In this document: positions 1 to 7,176 of the stretch, piece by piece | Numbering within the stretch: position 1 is the stretch's first letter | Layout of the letters: each line of letters begins with the position of its first letter | DNA from: Bacillota bacterium | GTDB lineage: Bacteria > Armatimonadota > Hebobacteria > Hebobacterales > Hebobacteraceae | Reading direction: 5' to 3' | Assembly: GCA_030597345.1 (NCBI GenBank) | Contig: JAUVSA010000042.1 | Location: forward strand, 1 to 10,964 | Length of the DNA: 10,964 bases | Position numbers and translations under genes: made by a program | The notes under the pieces: model-generated | Seen by the model: only the letters and a program-made list of their open reading frames with translations | The model's database searches: none | What the model was told of the DNA's origin: nothing

Positions 1-296
1 AGATGGAGTGTGCGCGAAACCGCCGCATCCTATCTCTGCCAGGGGCCGAGGTCGTTGCTCCCCGGTTTGGTTCCAGCGACTGTCGGTGCTCTACACATTT
101 GGTCTATTTCCGTTCCCGGCCGGTCTCGGGCTGTCGTCTCGGTGATGGGAAGTGACACGGGGAAAGCGTCCTCCGGCGCATTCAGCAATCGCCCGGGGAA
201 GACGGCAAGCTCGCGGGCCGTTGAAGTCGCCGCGGCCAGCCCGTTTCGCTTGGGGGTGCGGCGAGCGAGGCCGTCAGGTCGTCCGGCGAGGGGGCG
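1..296. other. Left-edge stretch with no supportable gene
   Basis: This is the region downstream of the last gene of the minus-strand cluster. Minus-strand frames are broken by stops, for example a 26-codon frame that ends in TAG near position 103. One plus-strand frame is open from the left edge to 342, but it encodes an Arg/Ser/Ala/Pro-rich, low-complexity protein, has no convincing ribosome binding site, and runs 46 nt into the opposite strand of the gene ending at 297. I see no rho-independent terminator (stem plus T run) after that gene. A minus-strand ATG at 28-26 leaves only nine codons in the window, too few to call a gene. Confidence 0.5.
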
Positions 297-1223
297 CTAT
301 CTCCTCCGCGTAGTTCGCGCTCCCTGGACGAACTCTCGATAGTAGGGCAAGACATCGTCGAGCTGGGCGGCCCGACACAGGACCGCGCGGACGCGACAGG
401 TAGCGGTGGATCTTGATTTGATGTCGGCGCCGACAAGGCCCAGTCCGAGAGAACGATCGGCCCCGTTGACCCAGACTGAGCTGCACTCGTCCGTGAGCGC
501 CATGTAAGCCAGCGCCCAGCCCGTGCTGGATTCCCAGACGACAAGCATGGGATAGTCGTAGCCCTGGGGCTCGACGGAAAGCCCGATGCCGGCCATGCGG
601 AGTCCGTTCCAGCGTCCGTCGGCGATAAGCTCGGCCGCCCCCATGTTCCGAGGGTAAAAGCGCTGGAGCCGCGGGCCTGCGCTGGCATGGACCCATCGGC
701 CGCCCGCGTGGACGTAAGTAGACTGGTGCATTCTGGGCATGACGGTTTCGACGCCCGCCTCAAAGCCCTGCCGTCCCTTGGCAAGGGTGAAGGCAAAGGT
801 GACGTCCACTCCGCCCTCGGCGAGAAGGTCGTACCGGGCAGTGGCGGCGACGGGCCACTTCGGGGATTGCTCGTACTGAAATACCACCGCTTGTTTGTCA
901 ACTTTTCCGTTGCAGGCTGCCTCTTCACGCGGGACGAGCAGCCCGCCTTCCCCGCGGGAAAGGTAGTGTCGGAGCGAGAGGACCTCCTTGCAGGGCACAA
1001 AGAGGGCGTTGCCTTCGGGGAACGCGGAGAACTCCAGCCCCCGCTCCGGATCGGCCAGGCGAACGTAGCCCCGCAGCCCGCCGGCCTCGAACTCGTAGAC
1101 GGGCAGCGGCCGAAGCACCGGGGATGCTGTGCGCGCCTTCGGTTTTGCCGCGGGCCTGGCTCGCGCGGCGCTCTTTTTCTGCGTCTTTTTCGGGGCCCTC
1201 TTGGGGGCTCGCTTAGCGCTCAT
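297..1223 (-). CDS. Protein of unknown function with a basic Lys/Ala-rich N-terminal tail and a predicted beta-rich domain
   Basis: This is a 308-residue protein I do not recognise. Residues 1-32 form a histone-H1-like low-complexity tail with 13 Lys/Arg among Ala, Pro and Ser (start MSAKRAPKRAPKKTQKK). From about residue 40 to 300 the protein looks globular and rich in alternating hydrophobic beta-strand patterns and aromatics, for example GYDYPMLVVWESSTGWALAY at 221-240, which recalls large beta-sandwich folds of the mutarotase type; that resemblance is only an impression. There is no signal peptide or membrane segment, so it is probably cytoplasmic. It starts 23 nt after the stop of the E1-like gene on the same strand and is the last visible gene of the cluster. 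The ATG at 1223 was chosen because upstream extension runs into the E1-like gene in another frame; the ribosome binding site is weak. The tail could bind nucleic acid or another polyanion (inference). Confidence 0.75.
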   Translation of the reverse strand: MSAKRAPKRAPKKTQKKSAARARPAAKPKARTASPVLRPLPVYEFEAGGLRGYVRLADPERGLEFSAFPEGNALFVPCKEVLSLRHYLSRGEGGLLVPREEAACNGKVDKQAVVFQYEQSPKWPVAATARYDLLAEGGVDVTFAFTLAKGRQGFEAGVETVMPRMHQSTYVHAGGRWVHASAGPRLQRFYPRNMGAAELIADGRWNGLRMAGIGLSVEPQGYDYPMLVVWESSTGWALAYMALTDECSSVWVNGADRSLGLGLVGADIKSRSTATCRVRAVLCRAAQLDDVLPYYREFVQGARTTRRR

Positions 1224-1246
1224 ATCGGTTGATCCAGAGAGGCGAT

Positions 1247-1996
1247 CTAGAGATGGCCGCAGACGGCGCAGTCCGGCCGCCGCGCAATTGGGAACTTGTA
1301 GAAGTCCATGGCGTTGGCATCGTAGGAGAGCATCTGTCCCTTGAGCGGCTCGCCAAAGCCCGTCACGACCTTGATGGCCTCGAGCGCGGCGAGGCATCCC
1401 AGGGCCGCCGAGACTGCGCCAAGCACGGGAAAGCCGTAGGTCTCCCACCACTCGGGCTTCTCGGGGACGAGGCAGGCGAGGCAGGGCGTCTCGCCGGGGA
1501 TGACGGTGGTCAGAGTTCCCTCCATTCCGTACATGGCGGCCTCTACCATAGGCTTGCGAAGATCGACGCAGGCTTTGTTCAGCGCATACCGCTCCTCGAA
1601 GCTCGGGGGACAGTCGCAGACGACGTCTACCTGGGCGACCCACTCGCGCGCGGTGCTTTCGTTGGTGTCCTCAGCAACCGCGACTACGTCACATTCGGGA
1701 TGCAATCGCTCGAAGAGCTCGGTCGCGCAGTCGACGCGCGGCTTGCCGACACCGTCGTATCGCATGAGGATCTGGCGATTGAGATTCGACCAGGTCAGCT
1801 TCCCTGAGTGCGCGAGGATCAACCTGCCGATGCCTGCCATTGCGAGGTACAAGGCGAGTGGTCCGCCCAACCCGCCCACGCGGGTGACCAGGGCGGATGA
1901 GTTCTTCAGCTTTAGCTGAGCCTCTTCCCCGAAGCCCGGTATCTGAATCTGTCGCTTGAACATGTCGCGGTCACGGTCCGTCAACTCCACCATCAT
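1247..1996 (-). CDS. ThiF/MoeB/HesA-family E1-like protein with an atypical adenylation site
   Basis: This 249-residue protein has the length and layout of MoeB/ThiF enzymes, which adenylate the C-terminal glycine of a ubiquitin-like sulfur carrier. Visible landmarks are the N-terminal RQIQIPGFGEEAQ segment (15-27), a Rossmann glycine stretch VGGLGGP (40-46), SNLNRQ (70-75) with the family Arg, GKPRVD (84-89) with the family Lys, MEG (158-160), and two zinc-type pairs C172/C175 and C243/C246. Substitutions stand out: the first Gly of the usual GAGGLG is Arg-Val, the Asp-rich strand end before the SNLxRQ motif reads LAHSGKLTW, and the usual DCTDN motif reads DCPPS (128-132), which removes the Asp that is catalytic in MoeB. 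It may be a divergent subfamily or a binding protein. No ubiquitin-like, rhodanese or JAB gene is next to it. The start is supported by GGAGAGG at 2005-1999; the adjacent ATG at 1993 is equally possible. The frame stays open upstream to an ATG at 2185. Confidence 0.88.
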   Translation of the reverse strand: MMVELTDRDRDMFKRQIQIPGFGEEAQLKLKNSSALVTRVGGLGGPLALYLAMAGIGRLILAHSGKLTWSNLNRQILMRYDGVGKPRVDCATELFERLHPECDVVAVAEDTNESTAREWVAQVDVVCDCPPSFEERYALNKACVDLRKPMVEAAMYGMEGTLTTVIPGETPCLACLVPEKPEWWETYGFPVLGAVSAALGCLAALEAIKVVTGFGEPLKGQMLSYDANAMDFYKFPIARRPDCAVCGHL

Positions 1997-2171
1997 TGCC
2001 TCTCCTGCAGTGAATACGGGTTGCTGGGGCAATCGGCCCCGACGCAGGACGCCGCTGGCCTCCCAAGTATAGACGCGAGTTCGACCCGAGACGGCGTCGA
2101 TCCTTGTTTGTGAAGTGATGAAAGGAGAGTGACATAGCAGGCAGGCATCGACTTGGGGAGACTGTTGCCAC
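1997..2171 (-). other. 175-nt gap inside the minus-strand cluster with inverted repeats
   Basis: This is the only sizeable gap within the cluster. It contains a short GC hairpin (GGGGC 2026-2030, loop AATCG, GCCCC 2036-2040) about 30 nt upstream of the E1-like start, and a pair of 7-nt inverted arms (GACGCCG 2048-2054 and CGGCGTC 2092-2098) enclosing 37 nt. It could hold a promoter, an attenuating leader or an mRNA processing site, but I see no clear sigma-70 boxes and no T run. The E1-like reading frame is open all the way through it to an ATG at 2185 that overlaps the stop of the preceding gene. An N-terminal extension of 63 residues is therefore possible, though the strong ribosome binding site at 2005-1999 argues for the shorter form. 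Confidence 0.4.
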
Positions 2172-3665
2172 CTAGCCGGTGTCATCCAAGGCGCGTGTCG
2201 CCAGGTATGCCCGGCGCCGCAGGAGGATGTGCTCGGGGGAGGCCCCGGTGGTCAGGGCCGCGCTCACGCGATCCCAAGCGCGGCGGACGGCGCTGGGCTC
2301 CGGGAGAACAGCACGGTCGCCGCCGTACATTGCTCCAGCATAGGCCCAGGTGAGGGCCAGCAGAGACTCGGCTGCAGCGGGGACTTCCTGCTGAAGCTGC
2401 TCAGCATACTCGAAAGGCGTTTGGCCCAGGCGACGGCCATGCCCCAGCATCTCCGCGAAGTTGAGCAGCAGGTGGTAAGTGCGAATCACTACTTCGCGCG
2501 GCGAGAGAGCAGCGAGGGCTTCGGTGTCCTCGAAGAAGTCGAACAGGGGATCGGCAGGTTCCTCTCTCCCGGCGGCTGGCTTCTCGACGGGCGCTGAGTC
2601 AGGTGCCGGGAGAAAGTGGGCAAGAGCGGCGATGAATCGCCGCCAGACCCGCGCGGCCGCGGACAGCATCCATCTGAGCAGCCACACGAGCCGCTTGGCG
2701 GCCCGGCTCCGTCGGAATCCCCAGACGAGCACCAGCGCGAGGAGAAGCAGGAGCAGGAGCAGCCACAGCGCAAAAATGGCCCTGGGCGCCGCGAGTGCTG
2801 CTGTGGCCACTTGCTTCACGGCCGCGGCGGCCTGGTCTAAGGCCTCACGCAGGCCCGACGTGCGAGGGGCGGGCAGCGCTGGCGTCTCCACCGTCGCGCT
2901 GCCGACTCGAGCTGTGTCGTTCCGCTTCGGCGAGGGCCTCCAGGGGAGAGCTGCCGCAAGGATGGCAGCGAGGACCAGGAGCGCGAGGCCGTTCCCAATC
3001 CACGTTCGGTAGCAGCCGGCAGCCATGACGAGGTTCCCATGCCGCGCGGAGTGCTCGAAGAAGCTCATGCGCTCGACGAACATGAGGGTGAAGGAAACGA
3101 GCGCAAGGGCAATCAGCCAGGCGGTGGGAGCCGGCACGCCTTTCTCACCGCGGGACCATACAGCACCCAATCCGAAGAGAAGGAAGGCGAGCAGGAGCAC
3201 TAGGCCAAGGGCAGCTCGGACGCGGACCGGTGATCGTGCGCCTCTGGGCACGAACTGCAAACCCGTGTGGCCGGAAGGCACATCGGCGTCACGCACGATC
3301 CAAGGAAGGAAGTGCCAGATGAAGATGATCTCGCACGCCACGGTGAAGCCACAAAAGAGGGCGGTTCCCAGGGTCGTCCCATCACTGGCAAAGGCGAGGA
3401 CGGCCACCATGCTGGCAACGGCCAGGCCGGATCCCGCGGGCCAGAACCAGCGGTTGAGCTCGCTCCGTTCGGCATAGCCCAGGCTGGCAGCGAACAGCAG
3501 AAAGAGGCCAACAGCCAGGCCTCCCGCCAAACCGGCGCGAGGAGCAGTCCAGATCAGGACCACAGCGGGATAGGAGACAACGGCGAGGACCAGCCAGGTC
3601 GCCCAGGACCAGAACTCGATCCGGAAGCGCTGGCGGGAGCTTCGATCGCTAGAGGACCAGGCCAC
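2172..3665 (-). CDS. Polytopic membrane protein with C-terminal DUF4129-like domain, lacking a transglutaminase core
   Basis: This 497-residue inner-membrane protein has about eight predicted transmembrane segments, near residues 20-40, 44-64, 74-93, 97-122, 148-170, 178-198, 221-241 and 297-317; the last contains a run of eight leucines. After it comes a basic amphipathic stretch, then a helical region at about 388-450 (REVVIRTYHLLLNFAEMLG, then GQTPFEYAEQL) that resembles DUF4129, the tail of TgpA-type transglutaminase membrane proteins. In those proteins a Cys-His-Asp transglutaminase domain lies between membrane segments and tail. Here the matching interval (242-296) is only about 55 residues, Pro/Ala-rich, and has no Cys or His. 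It may be a structural or partner subunit; its function is unknown. The GTG start at 3665 is chosen because GGAGG lies 9 nt upstream (3679-3675). It overlaps the end of the DUF58 gene by 17 nt, suggesting translational coupling. Confidence 0.8.
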   Translation of the reverse strand: MAWSSSDRSSRQRFRIEFWSWATWLVLAVVSYPAVVLIWTAPRAGLAGGLAVGLFLLFAASLGYAERSELNRWFWPAGSGLAVASMVAVLAFASDGTTLGTALFCGFTVACEIIFIWHFLPWIVRDADVPSGHTGLQFVPRGARSPVRVRAALGLVLLLAFLLFGLGAVWSRGEKGVPAPTAWLIALALVSFTLMFVERMSFFEHSARHGNLVMAAGCYRTWIGNGLALLVLAAILAAALPWRPSPKRNDTARVGSATVETPALPAPRTSGLREALDQAAAAVKQVATAALAAPRAIFALWLLLLLLLLALVLVWGFRRSRAAKRLVWLLRWMLSAAARVWRRFIAALAHFLPAPDSAPVEKPAAGREEPADPLFDFFEDTEALAALSPREVVIRTYHLLLNFAEMLGHGRRLGQTPFEYAEQLQQEVPAAAESLLALTWAYAGAMYGGDRAVLPEPSAVRRAWDRVSAALTTGASPEHILLRRRAYLATRALDDTG

Positions 3666-4854
3666 GGATATCGGCCTCCGAGACAACGCGGGCAGCCGCG
3701 ACACCCAGCGCTGCGAGCTGTTCGGCATCAGCCGCGCGAGGCGGCTTTCGGCCAACGAGGACGACACCGGTCTCGAAGCCGGCCTTGCGCAGGCTCAGGA
3801 TGGCGGCGAGAGATCGGTCCGTCAGGCTCGGCGTGATGATGGCGACCAGCGACCCCCAGGCCAGGGCATCCTTCTCCCGGTTCAGGGCCTCGGCGAGGTC
3901 ATCGGAGGCTCCCAGCTCGACCCTGCCTAGCACGGCCAGGATTGCGGTCAGCTGTTCGCGTCCGCGGCCGGGGCGCACGCGGGAGGCGCCGTCAGGATTG
4001 TCGAGACCCGGATCGCCACCGAGTGCCAGCAGGCCGACGCGCTGGCGGTGGTCCAGAATGTGCCGGGCAGCTGAGGCGGCGGCGACTATTGCCAGCTCGG
4101 CCGCCTCTTCGGCCTCCGTGGGAGAATCTGGGTAGTCGCGGCGCCTCAGGTTCAGCACAAGCGCGGTCTCTACCTGAGCAGAGATCTCAAAGAGCTTGGA
4201 CTGAAGTCGGCCCGTGTGAGCAGTGGCGCGCCAGTGGACGCGGCGGATTCCGTCCCGGTGCTGGTAGGGCCTGACGCCGATCACGTGCGTTGGATCCTCG
4301 AGAGCACGCCGGCGGGCCCGCACGTCGCTCGTTGGACGACGCGAGGGCATACCAGTCTGTAGGATGGGAACGATCTGCGGAAACACGATCAGCCGGTCGG
4401 GCGCTGCCCCCGAGCGCTCTCGCTGGGAGAGGCCAAAGAGGTCGCCGGTACGCAGGACTGTGGGCCCGATCTGGTAGTACCCGCGCCGGGCGCCGTGGAG
4501 AGTGTAGCGAAAGAGGAACTGTCTCCGGCCTGCCACCGGGCCCACTTGGCCTCGCACCCCAGTCATTGGGAGACCTGCCGGCAGGGCTTCGGAGGCGGCG
4601 AGCCAGAGAGCCGGAAACCGGCTGCGGTTGGCTACTGTGACCTCGACGTCTACTTCTCCCCCGAACGGCACGCGATCGGCCGAGAGGCGCCGAGTGACGA
4701 CCAGCCCTCGCTGCGCCAGACGCGCGGCCGACAATCCGAACAGCCAGGTGGCAAGCATTAGGTAACCCACCCAGGCGAATCCCGCGGAGTGAGTGGTCCA
4801 CGACAGCACCAGCGCGAGGGCCGCCAGCAGCACCCACAGGAGCGGCAGGACCAT
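3649..4854 (-). CDS. DUF58 domain-containing membrane-anchored protein
   Basis: This is a 401-residue protein of typical DUF58 length. Two hydrophobic segments at about 3-19 and 26-44 anchor it in the inner membrane. A beta-rich region follows (about 50-135), and then the DUF58 signature at 195-222: RPYQHRDGIRRVHWRATAHT followed by GRLQSKLFE. The C-terminal half has the alternating strand/helix pattern of a von Willebrand A-like fold (ALVLNL near 231, VGLLALGG near 273, LVAIITPSL near 336). DUF58 genes are commonly adjacent to MoxR AAA+ ATPases and transglutaminase/DUF4129 membrane proteins, and the system is thought to act in envelope processes or chaperone-like assembly. Here the DUF4129 partner follows with a 17-nt overlap, but no MoxR gene is in the window. 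The gene begins 19 nt after the transketolase stop, so it is probably co-transcribed with it. The ATG at 4854 has only a weak AGG upstream. The biochemical role of DUF58 is not established. Confidence 0.92.
   Translation of the reverse strand: MVLPLLWVLLAALALVLSWTTHSAGFAWVGYLMLATWLFGLSAARLAQRGLVVTRRLSADRVPFGGEVDVEVTVANRSRFPALWLAASEALPAGLPMTGVRGQVGPVAGRRQFLFRYTLHGARRGYYQIGPTVLRTGDLFGLSQRERSGAAPDRLIVFPQIVPILQTGMPSRRPTSDVRARRRALEDPTHVIGVRPYQHRDGIRRVHWRATAHTGRLQSKLFEISAQVETALVLNLRRRDYPDSPTEAEEAAELAIVAAASAARHILDHRQRVGLLALGGDPGLDNPDGASRVRPGRGREQLTAILAVLGRVELGASDDLAEALNREKDALAWGSLVAIITPSLTDRSLAAILSLRKAGFETGVVLVGRKPPRAADAEQLAALGVAAARVVSEADIRGLVL
3675..3679 (-). promoter_or_regulatory. Ribosome binding site for the GTG start at 3665
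   Basis: GGAGG on the minus strand, 9 nt before the GTG. It lies inside the DUF58 coding sequence and decides the start of the DUF4129-type gene against upstream in-frame ATGs, which would overlap the DUF58 gene by more than 100 nt. Confidence 0.7.
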
Positions 4855-4873
4855 CGTTTGCCTGCAGCGCCGA

Positions 4874-6922
4874 TCAGCGCCCAGAGATCAGGCGGCGCGC
4901 TTTCTGCGCTATGGCCTCCGCAGTGAACCCGAACCTCTCCGCGATGAGTTCCCACGGCGCAGAAGCTCCGAAACGATCGATGCCATGCATCTCGCCCCGA
5001 TCGCCGAGGTAGCGCTCCCAACCGAATGTAACACCGGCCTCCACCGCGAGGCGAGGTACGGAAGGCGGGAGCACCTCGAGCCGGTAAGCTTCGGGCTGCT
5101 CTTCGAAGATCTCCCAACTCGCCAGGTTGACCAGCCGGACTCGACGGCCGTCGTCGGCCAGCGAGCGAGCGGCATCCAGAGATATGTGGACCTCGGAGCC
5201 GGAGGCGATGAGGATGAGCTCCGGATCCGGAGCATCGAGCAGCACGTATCCGCCCCGGCGCAGCATGTCGGCAGGGGCCAGCTCACTGCGGTCAAGTACG
5301 GGCAGGTTTTGGCGGCTGAGGATCAGAGCTGTGGGGCCGGTCTTGCGCTCGAGCGCGGCCAGCCAGGCAATAGCTGTCTCGGCTGCGTCGGCAGGACGGA
5401 TGACGGTGAGATTGGGGATGGTCCTGAGCGAAGCAACGTGCTCCACAGGCTCATGGGTCGGGCCGTCCTCGCCGACGAAGACACTATCGTGGGTGAAGAC
5501 GTAGATGACCCGTCGCCCCATCATAGCGGCGAGACGAATGGATGGTCGCATGTAGTCGGCGAAGACGAGGAAGGTCCCGCCATAGGGGATGAATCCTGTA
5601 TGCACGGAGATGCCGTTGAGGATGCCGCCCATGGCGTGCTCGCGCACCCCGAAGTGGATATTGCGCCCGGCATAGGCGCCTCTTCCGACGGCTGTCTCCT
5701 GCTTGATGAGGGTCTTCGTGGAGGGGGCGAGGTCGGCGGAGCCTCCGACCAGCCCCGGGATCTCGGCGCTTAGGACCTGGAGCACCTCGCCGGAGGCATT
5801 GCGGGTGGCGATGGCCTTGCCGTTCTCGAACTGGGGAAGGCGCTCGCCAAGGCCCTTGGGAAGCTCGCCGGACATGCGCGTGTCCCATAGCTTGGCAAGC
5901 TCGGGATGCTTGTCGCGCCAGCGTCGGAAGCGCTCCTTCCAAGCGCTGGCTGTCTTATCCAGTTCTTGTCGTCGACGGGCGAGCAGCTCCCGCACGACGT
6001 CGGGGGCGAAGAAAAGGGGTTCGGGCGGAAAGCCGAGGTGCTCCTTGGTGGCGCGTATCTCGTCTTCGCCCAGAGGGGAACCGTGGGCGTCAGCCGTGTC
6101 CTGCTTGTTGGGGCTTCCGTAGGCAATATGGGTGCGGCAGAGGATGATGCTCGGCCGATCGAGCTCTCGCCGCGCGGTCTCGATAGCCTTTGCGATCGCC
6201 TCTCGGTCGTGCCCGTCGATCTGCTGGACATGCCAGTGGTAGCCCTCGAAACGGCCAGCGACATCTTCACTGAAGGCGAGGTCGGTGCTTCCCTCGATGG
6301 TGATGTGGTTGTCGTCATAGAGGTAGATGAGTCGGCCCAGGCCCAGATGGCCGGCGATGGAAGCGGCTTCGTGGGAGATGCCCTCCATCAGGTCGCCGTC
6401 ACTCACGATGCCGTACGTGTAGTGATCGACGATGACCTCGCCGTCAAGGTTGAAGGCTTCGGCGAGCATGCGCTCGGCGAGGGCCATGCCCACACCGTTG
6501 GCGAGTCCTTGCCCCAAGGGACCGGTGGTGGTTTCTACGCCGGGAGTGCACCAGTGTTCGGGATGGCCCGGCGTGCGGCTCTCCCACTGGCGGAACTGCT
6601 TGAGGTCGTCGAGGGTGAGGGGATAGCCGAAGAGATGTAGCAAGGTGTAGAGAAGCATCGAGCCGTGGCCGGCCGAGAGCACGAAGCGGTCCCGGTCGGG
6701 CCATTCTGGGTCGGAGGGGCTGTGGCGGAGGAACTTGGCCCAGAGAACATAAGCAGCGTCTGCCATCCCCATGGGCATGCCGGGGTGGCCGGACTTGGCC
6801 TTCTGAACTCCGTCCATGGCGAGGGCACGGATCGTGTTGACTGCAAGTTGGTCGAGGGCCTCTCCTGTCAGCTCTCGTCCATAGGTTCTCGGATCGGCGG
6901 GGCAGGACTGCGCTTCGCTCAC
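4874..6922 (-). CDS. tkt: Transketolase
   Basis: This 682-residue cytoplasmic enzyme transfers two-carbon ketol units between sugar phosphates in the non-oxidative pentose phosphate pathway, with thiamine diphosphate and a divalent metal. It is full length. The N-terminal pyrophosphate-binding domain has SGHPGMPMG (44-52), SAGHGS (83-88), GPLGQG (134-139), and the TPP motif SDGDLMEG (174-181) ending at N205. The pyrimidine domain has GVREHAMGG (425-433) with the invariant catalytic Glu428, and GEDGPTHEP (484-492) with His490. The C-terminal domain has SGSEV (574-578) and FGWERYLGDRG (633-643). The start is GTG at 6922, supported by GGAGGAG seven nt upstream. It is the first gene of the minus-strand cluster and faces the plus-strand glycoside-hydrolase-like gene across 269 nt. 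Close linkage to envelope-type DUF58/DUF4129 genes is unusual and may simply reflect promoter sharing. Confidence 0.97.
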   Translation of the reverse strand: MSEAQSCPADPRTYGRELTGEALDQLAVNTIRALAMDGVQKAKSGHPGMPMGMADAAYVLWAKFLRHSPSDPEWPDRDRFVLSAGHGSMLLYTLLHLFGYPLTLDDLKQFRQWESRTPGHPEHWCTPGVETTTGPLGQGLANGVGMALAERMLAEAFNLDGEVIVDHYTYGIVSDGDLMEGISHEAASIAGHLGLGRLIYLYDDNHITIEGSTDLAFSEDVAGRFEGYHWHVQQIDGHDREAIAKAIETARRELDRPSIILCRTHIAYGSPNKQDTADAHGSPLGEDEIRATKEHLGFPPEPLFFAPDVVRELLARRRQELDKTASAWKERFRRWRDKHPELAKLWDTRMSGELPKGLGERLPQFENGKAIATRNASGEVLQVLSAEIPGLVGGSADLAPSTKTLIKQETAVGRGAYAGRNIHFGVREHAMGGILNGISVHTGFIPYGGTFLVFADYMRPSIRLAAMMGRRVIYVFTHDSVFVGEDGPTHEPVEHVASLRTIPNLTVIRPADAAETAIAWLAALERKTGPTALILSRQNLPVLDRSELAPADMLRRGGYVLLDAPDPELILIASGSEVHISLDAARSLADDGRRVRLVNLASWEIFEEQPEAYRLEVLPPSVPRLAVEAGVTFGWERYLGDRGEMHGIDRFGASAPWELIAERFGFTAEAIAQKARRLISGR

Positions 6923-6929
6923 TTGTTAG

Positions 6930-6936
6930 CTCCTCC
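6930..6936 (-). promoter_or_regulatory. Ribosome binding site for the transketolase GTG start
   Basis: GGAGGAG on the minus strand, 7 nt before GTG 6922-6920. It matches the anti-Shine-Dalgarno sequence well and supports the non-ATG start. Confidence 0.8.
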
Positions 6937-7156
6937 GAAATCTGGCGCGGAGACACCTACACTCCGCCTCCGCCTTCTGTGTTATTGGCGCGCAGGCTTG
7001 TGAAGTCCTGCTCCTGACGAGCGGCGGTTGGGGCGGAGAAACGCTCATGGTCTCGGTAGTGGCCGAATATCGCGCGAGACGCGCGGGCAGTACCGGGAGG
7101 GCAGGACTGATATGACCTCGAACCGTTACCGGGATGGACGTTCGCGAGTGTGCCGT

Positions 7157-7176
7157 CCGGTTGGCCGACCAACCGG
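7157..7176 (+). repeat. Perfect 8-bp inverted repeat just upstream of the ribosome binding site
   Basis: CCGGTTGG (7157-7164), loop CCGA, CCAACCGG (7169-7176): a perfect 8-bp stem with a 4-nt loop. The purine-rich ribosome binding site AAGGGAG (7178-7184) begins two nt after it, and the ATG follows seven nt later. It could be a repressor operator or an mRNA hairpin that affects ribosome access to the downstream gene. Both are inference; the symmetry is directly visible. Confidence 0.6.

Noticed and set aside
1..28. Possible minus-strand gene starting at ATG 28-26 and leaving the window
   Set aside because: Only nine codons are visible and the upstream GATAGG is too close to the ATG to be a good ribosome binding site.
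1..342. Plus-strand frame open from the left edge, 113 codons
   Set aside because: Arg/Ser/Ala/Pro-rich low-complexity translation, no clear ribosome binding site, and 46-nt overlap with the opposite-strand gene ending at 297. It is more likely chance openness in GC-rich DNA.
182..1000. 272-codon minus-strand frame overlapping the tailed protein gene
   Set aside because: It is a different frame of the same strand as the better-supported 308-residue gene, rich in Ser/Pro/Arg, without a fold-like hydrophobic pattern.
1224..1643. 140-codon upstream extension of the tailed protein
   Set aside because: It would overlap the E1-like coding sequence in another frame; its translation is Arg-rich and shadow-like, and a start at 1223 gives a natural 23-nt gap.
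4793..5773. Long plus-strand frame (326 codons) antisense to transketolase
   Set aside because: It lies opposite a clearly conserved gene, and its translation shows no recognisable motif. Such shadows are expected at this GC content. The same applies to the frame at 5906-6640.
6395..6402. Ser instead of Gly at the start of the transketolase TPP motif (SDGDLMEG)
   Set aside because: Considered as an active-site defect, but SDGDLMEG-type motifs occur in ordinary transketolases, and the metal-binding Asp and Asn and the catalytic Glu are present.
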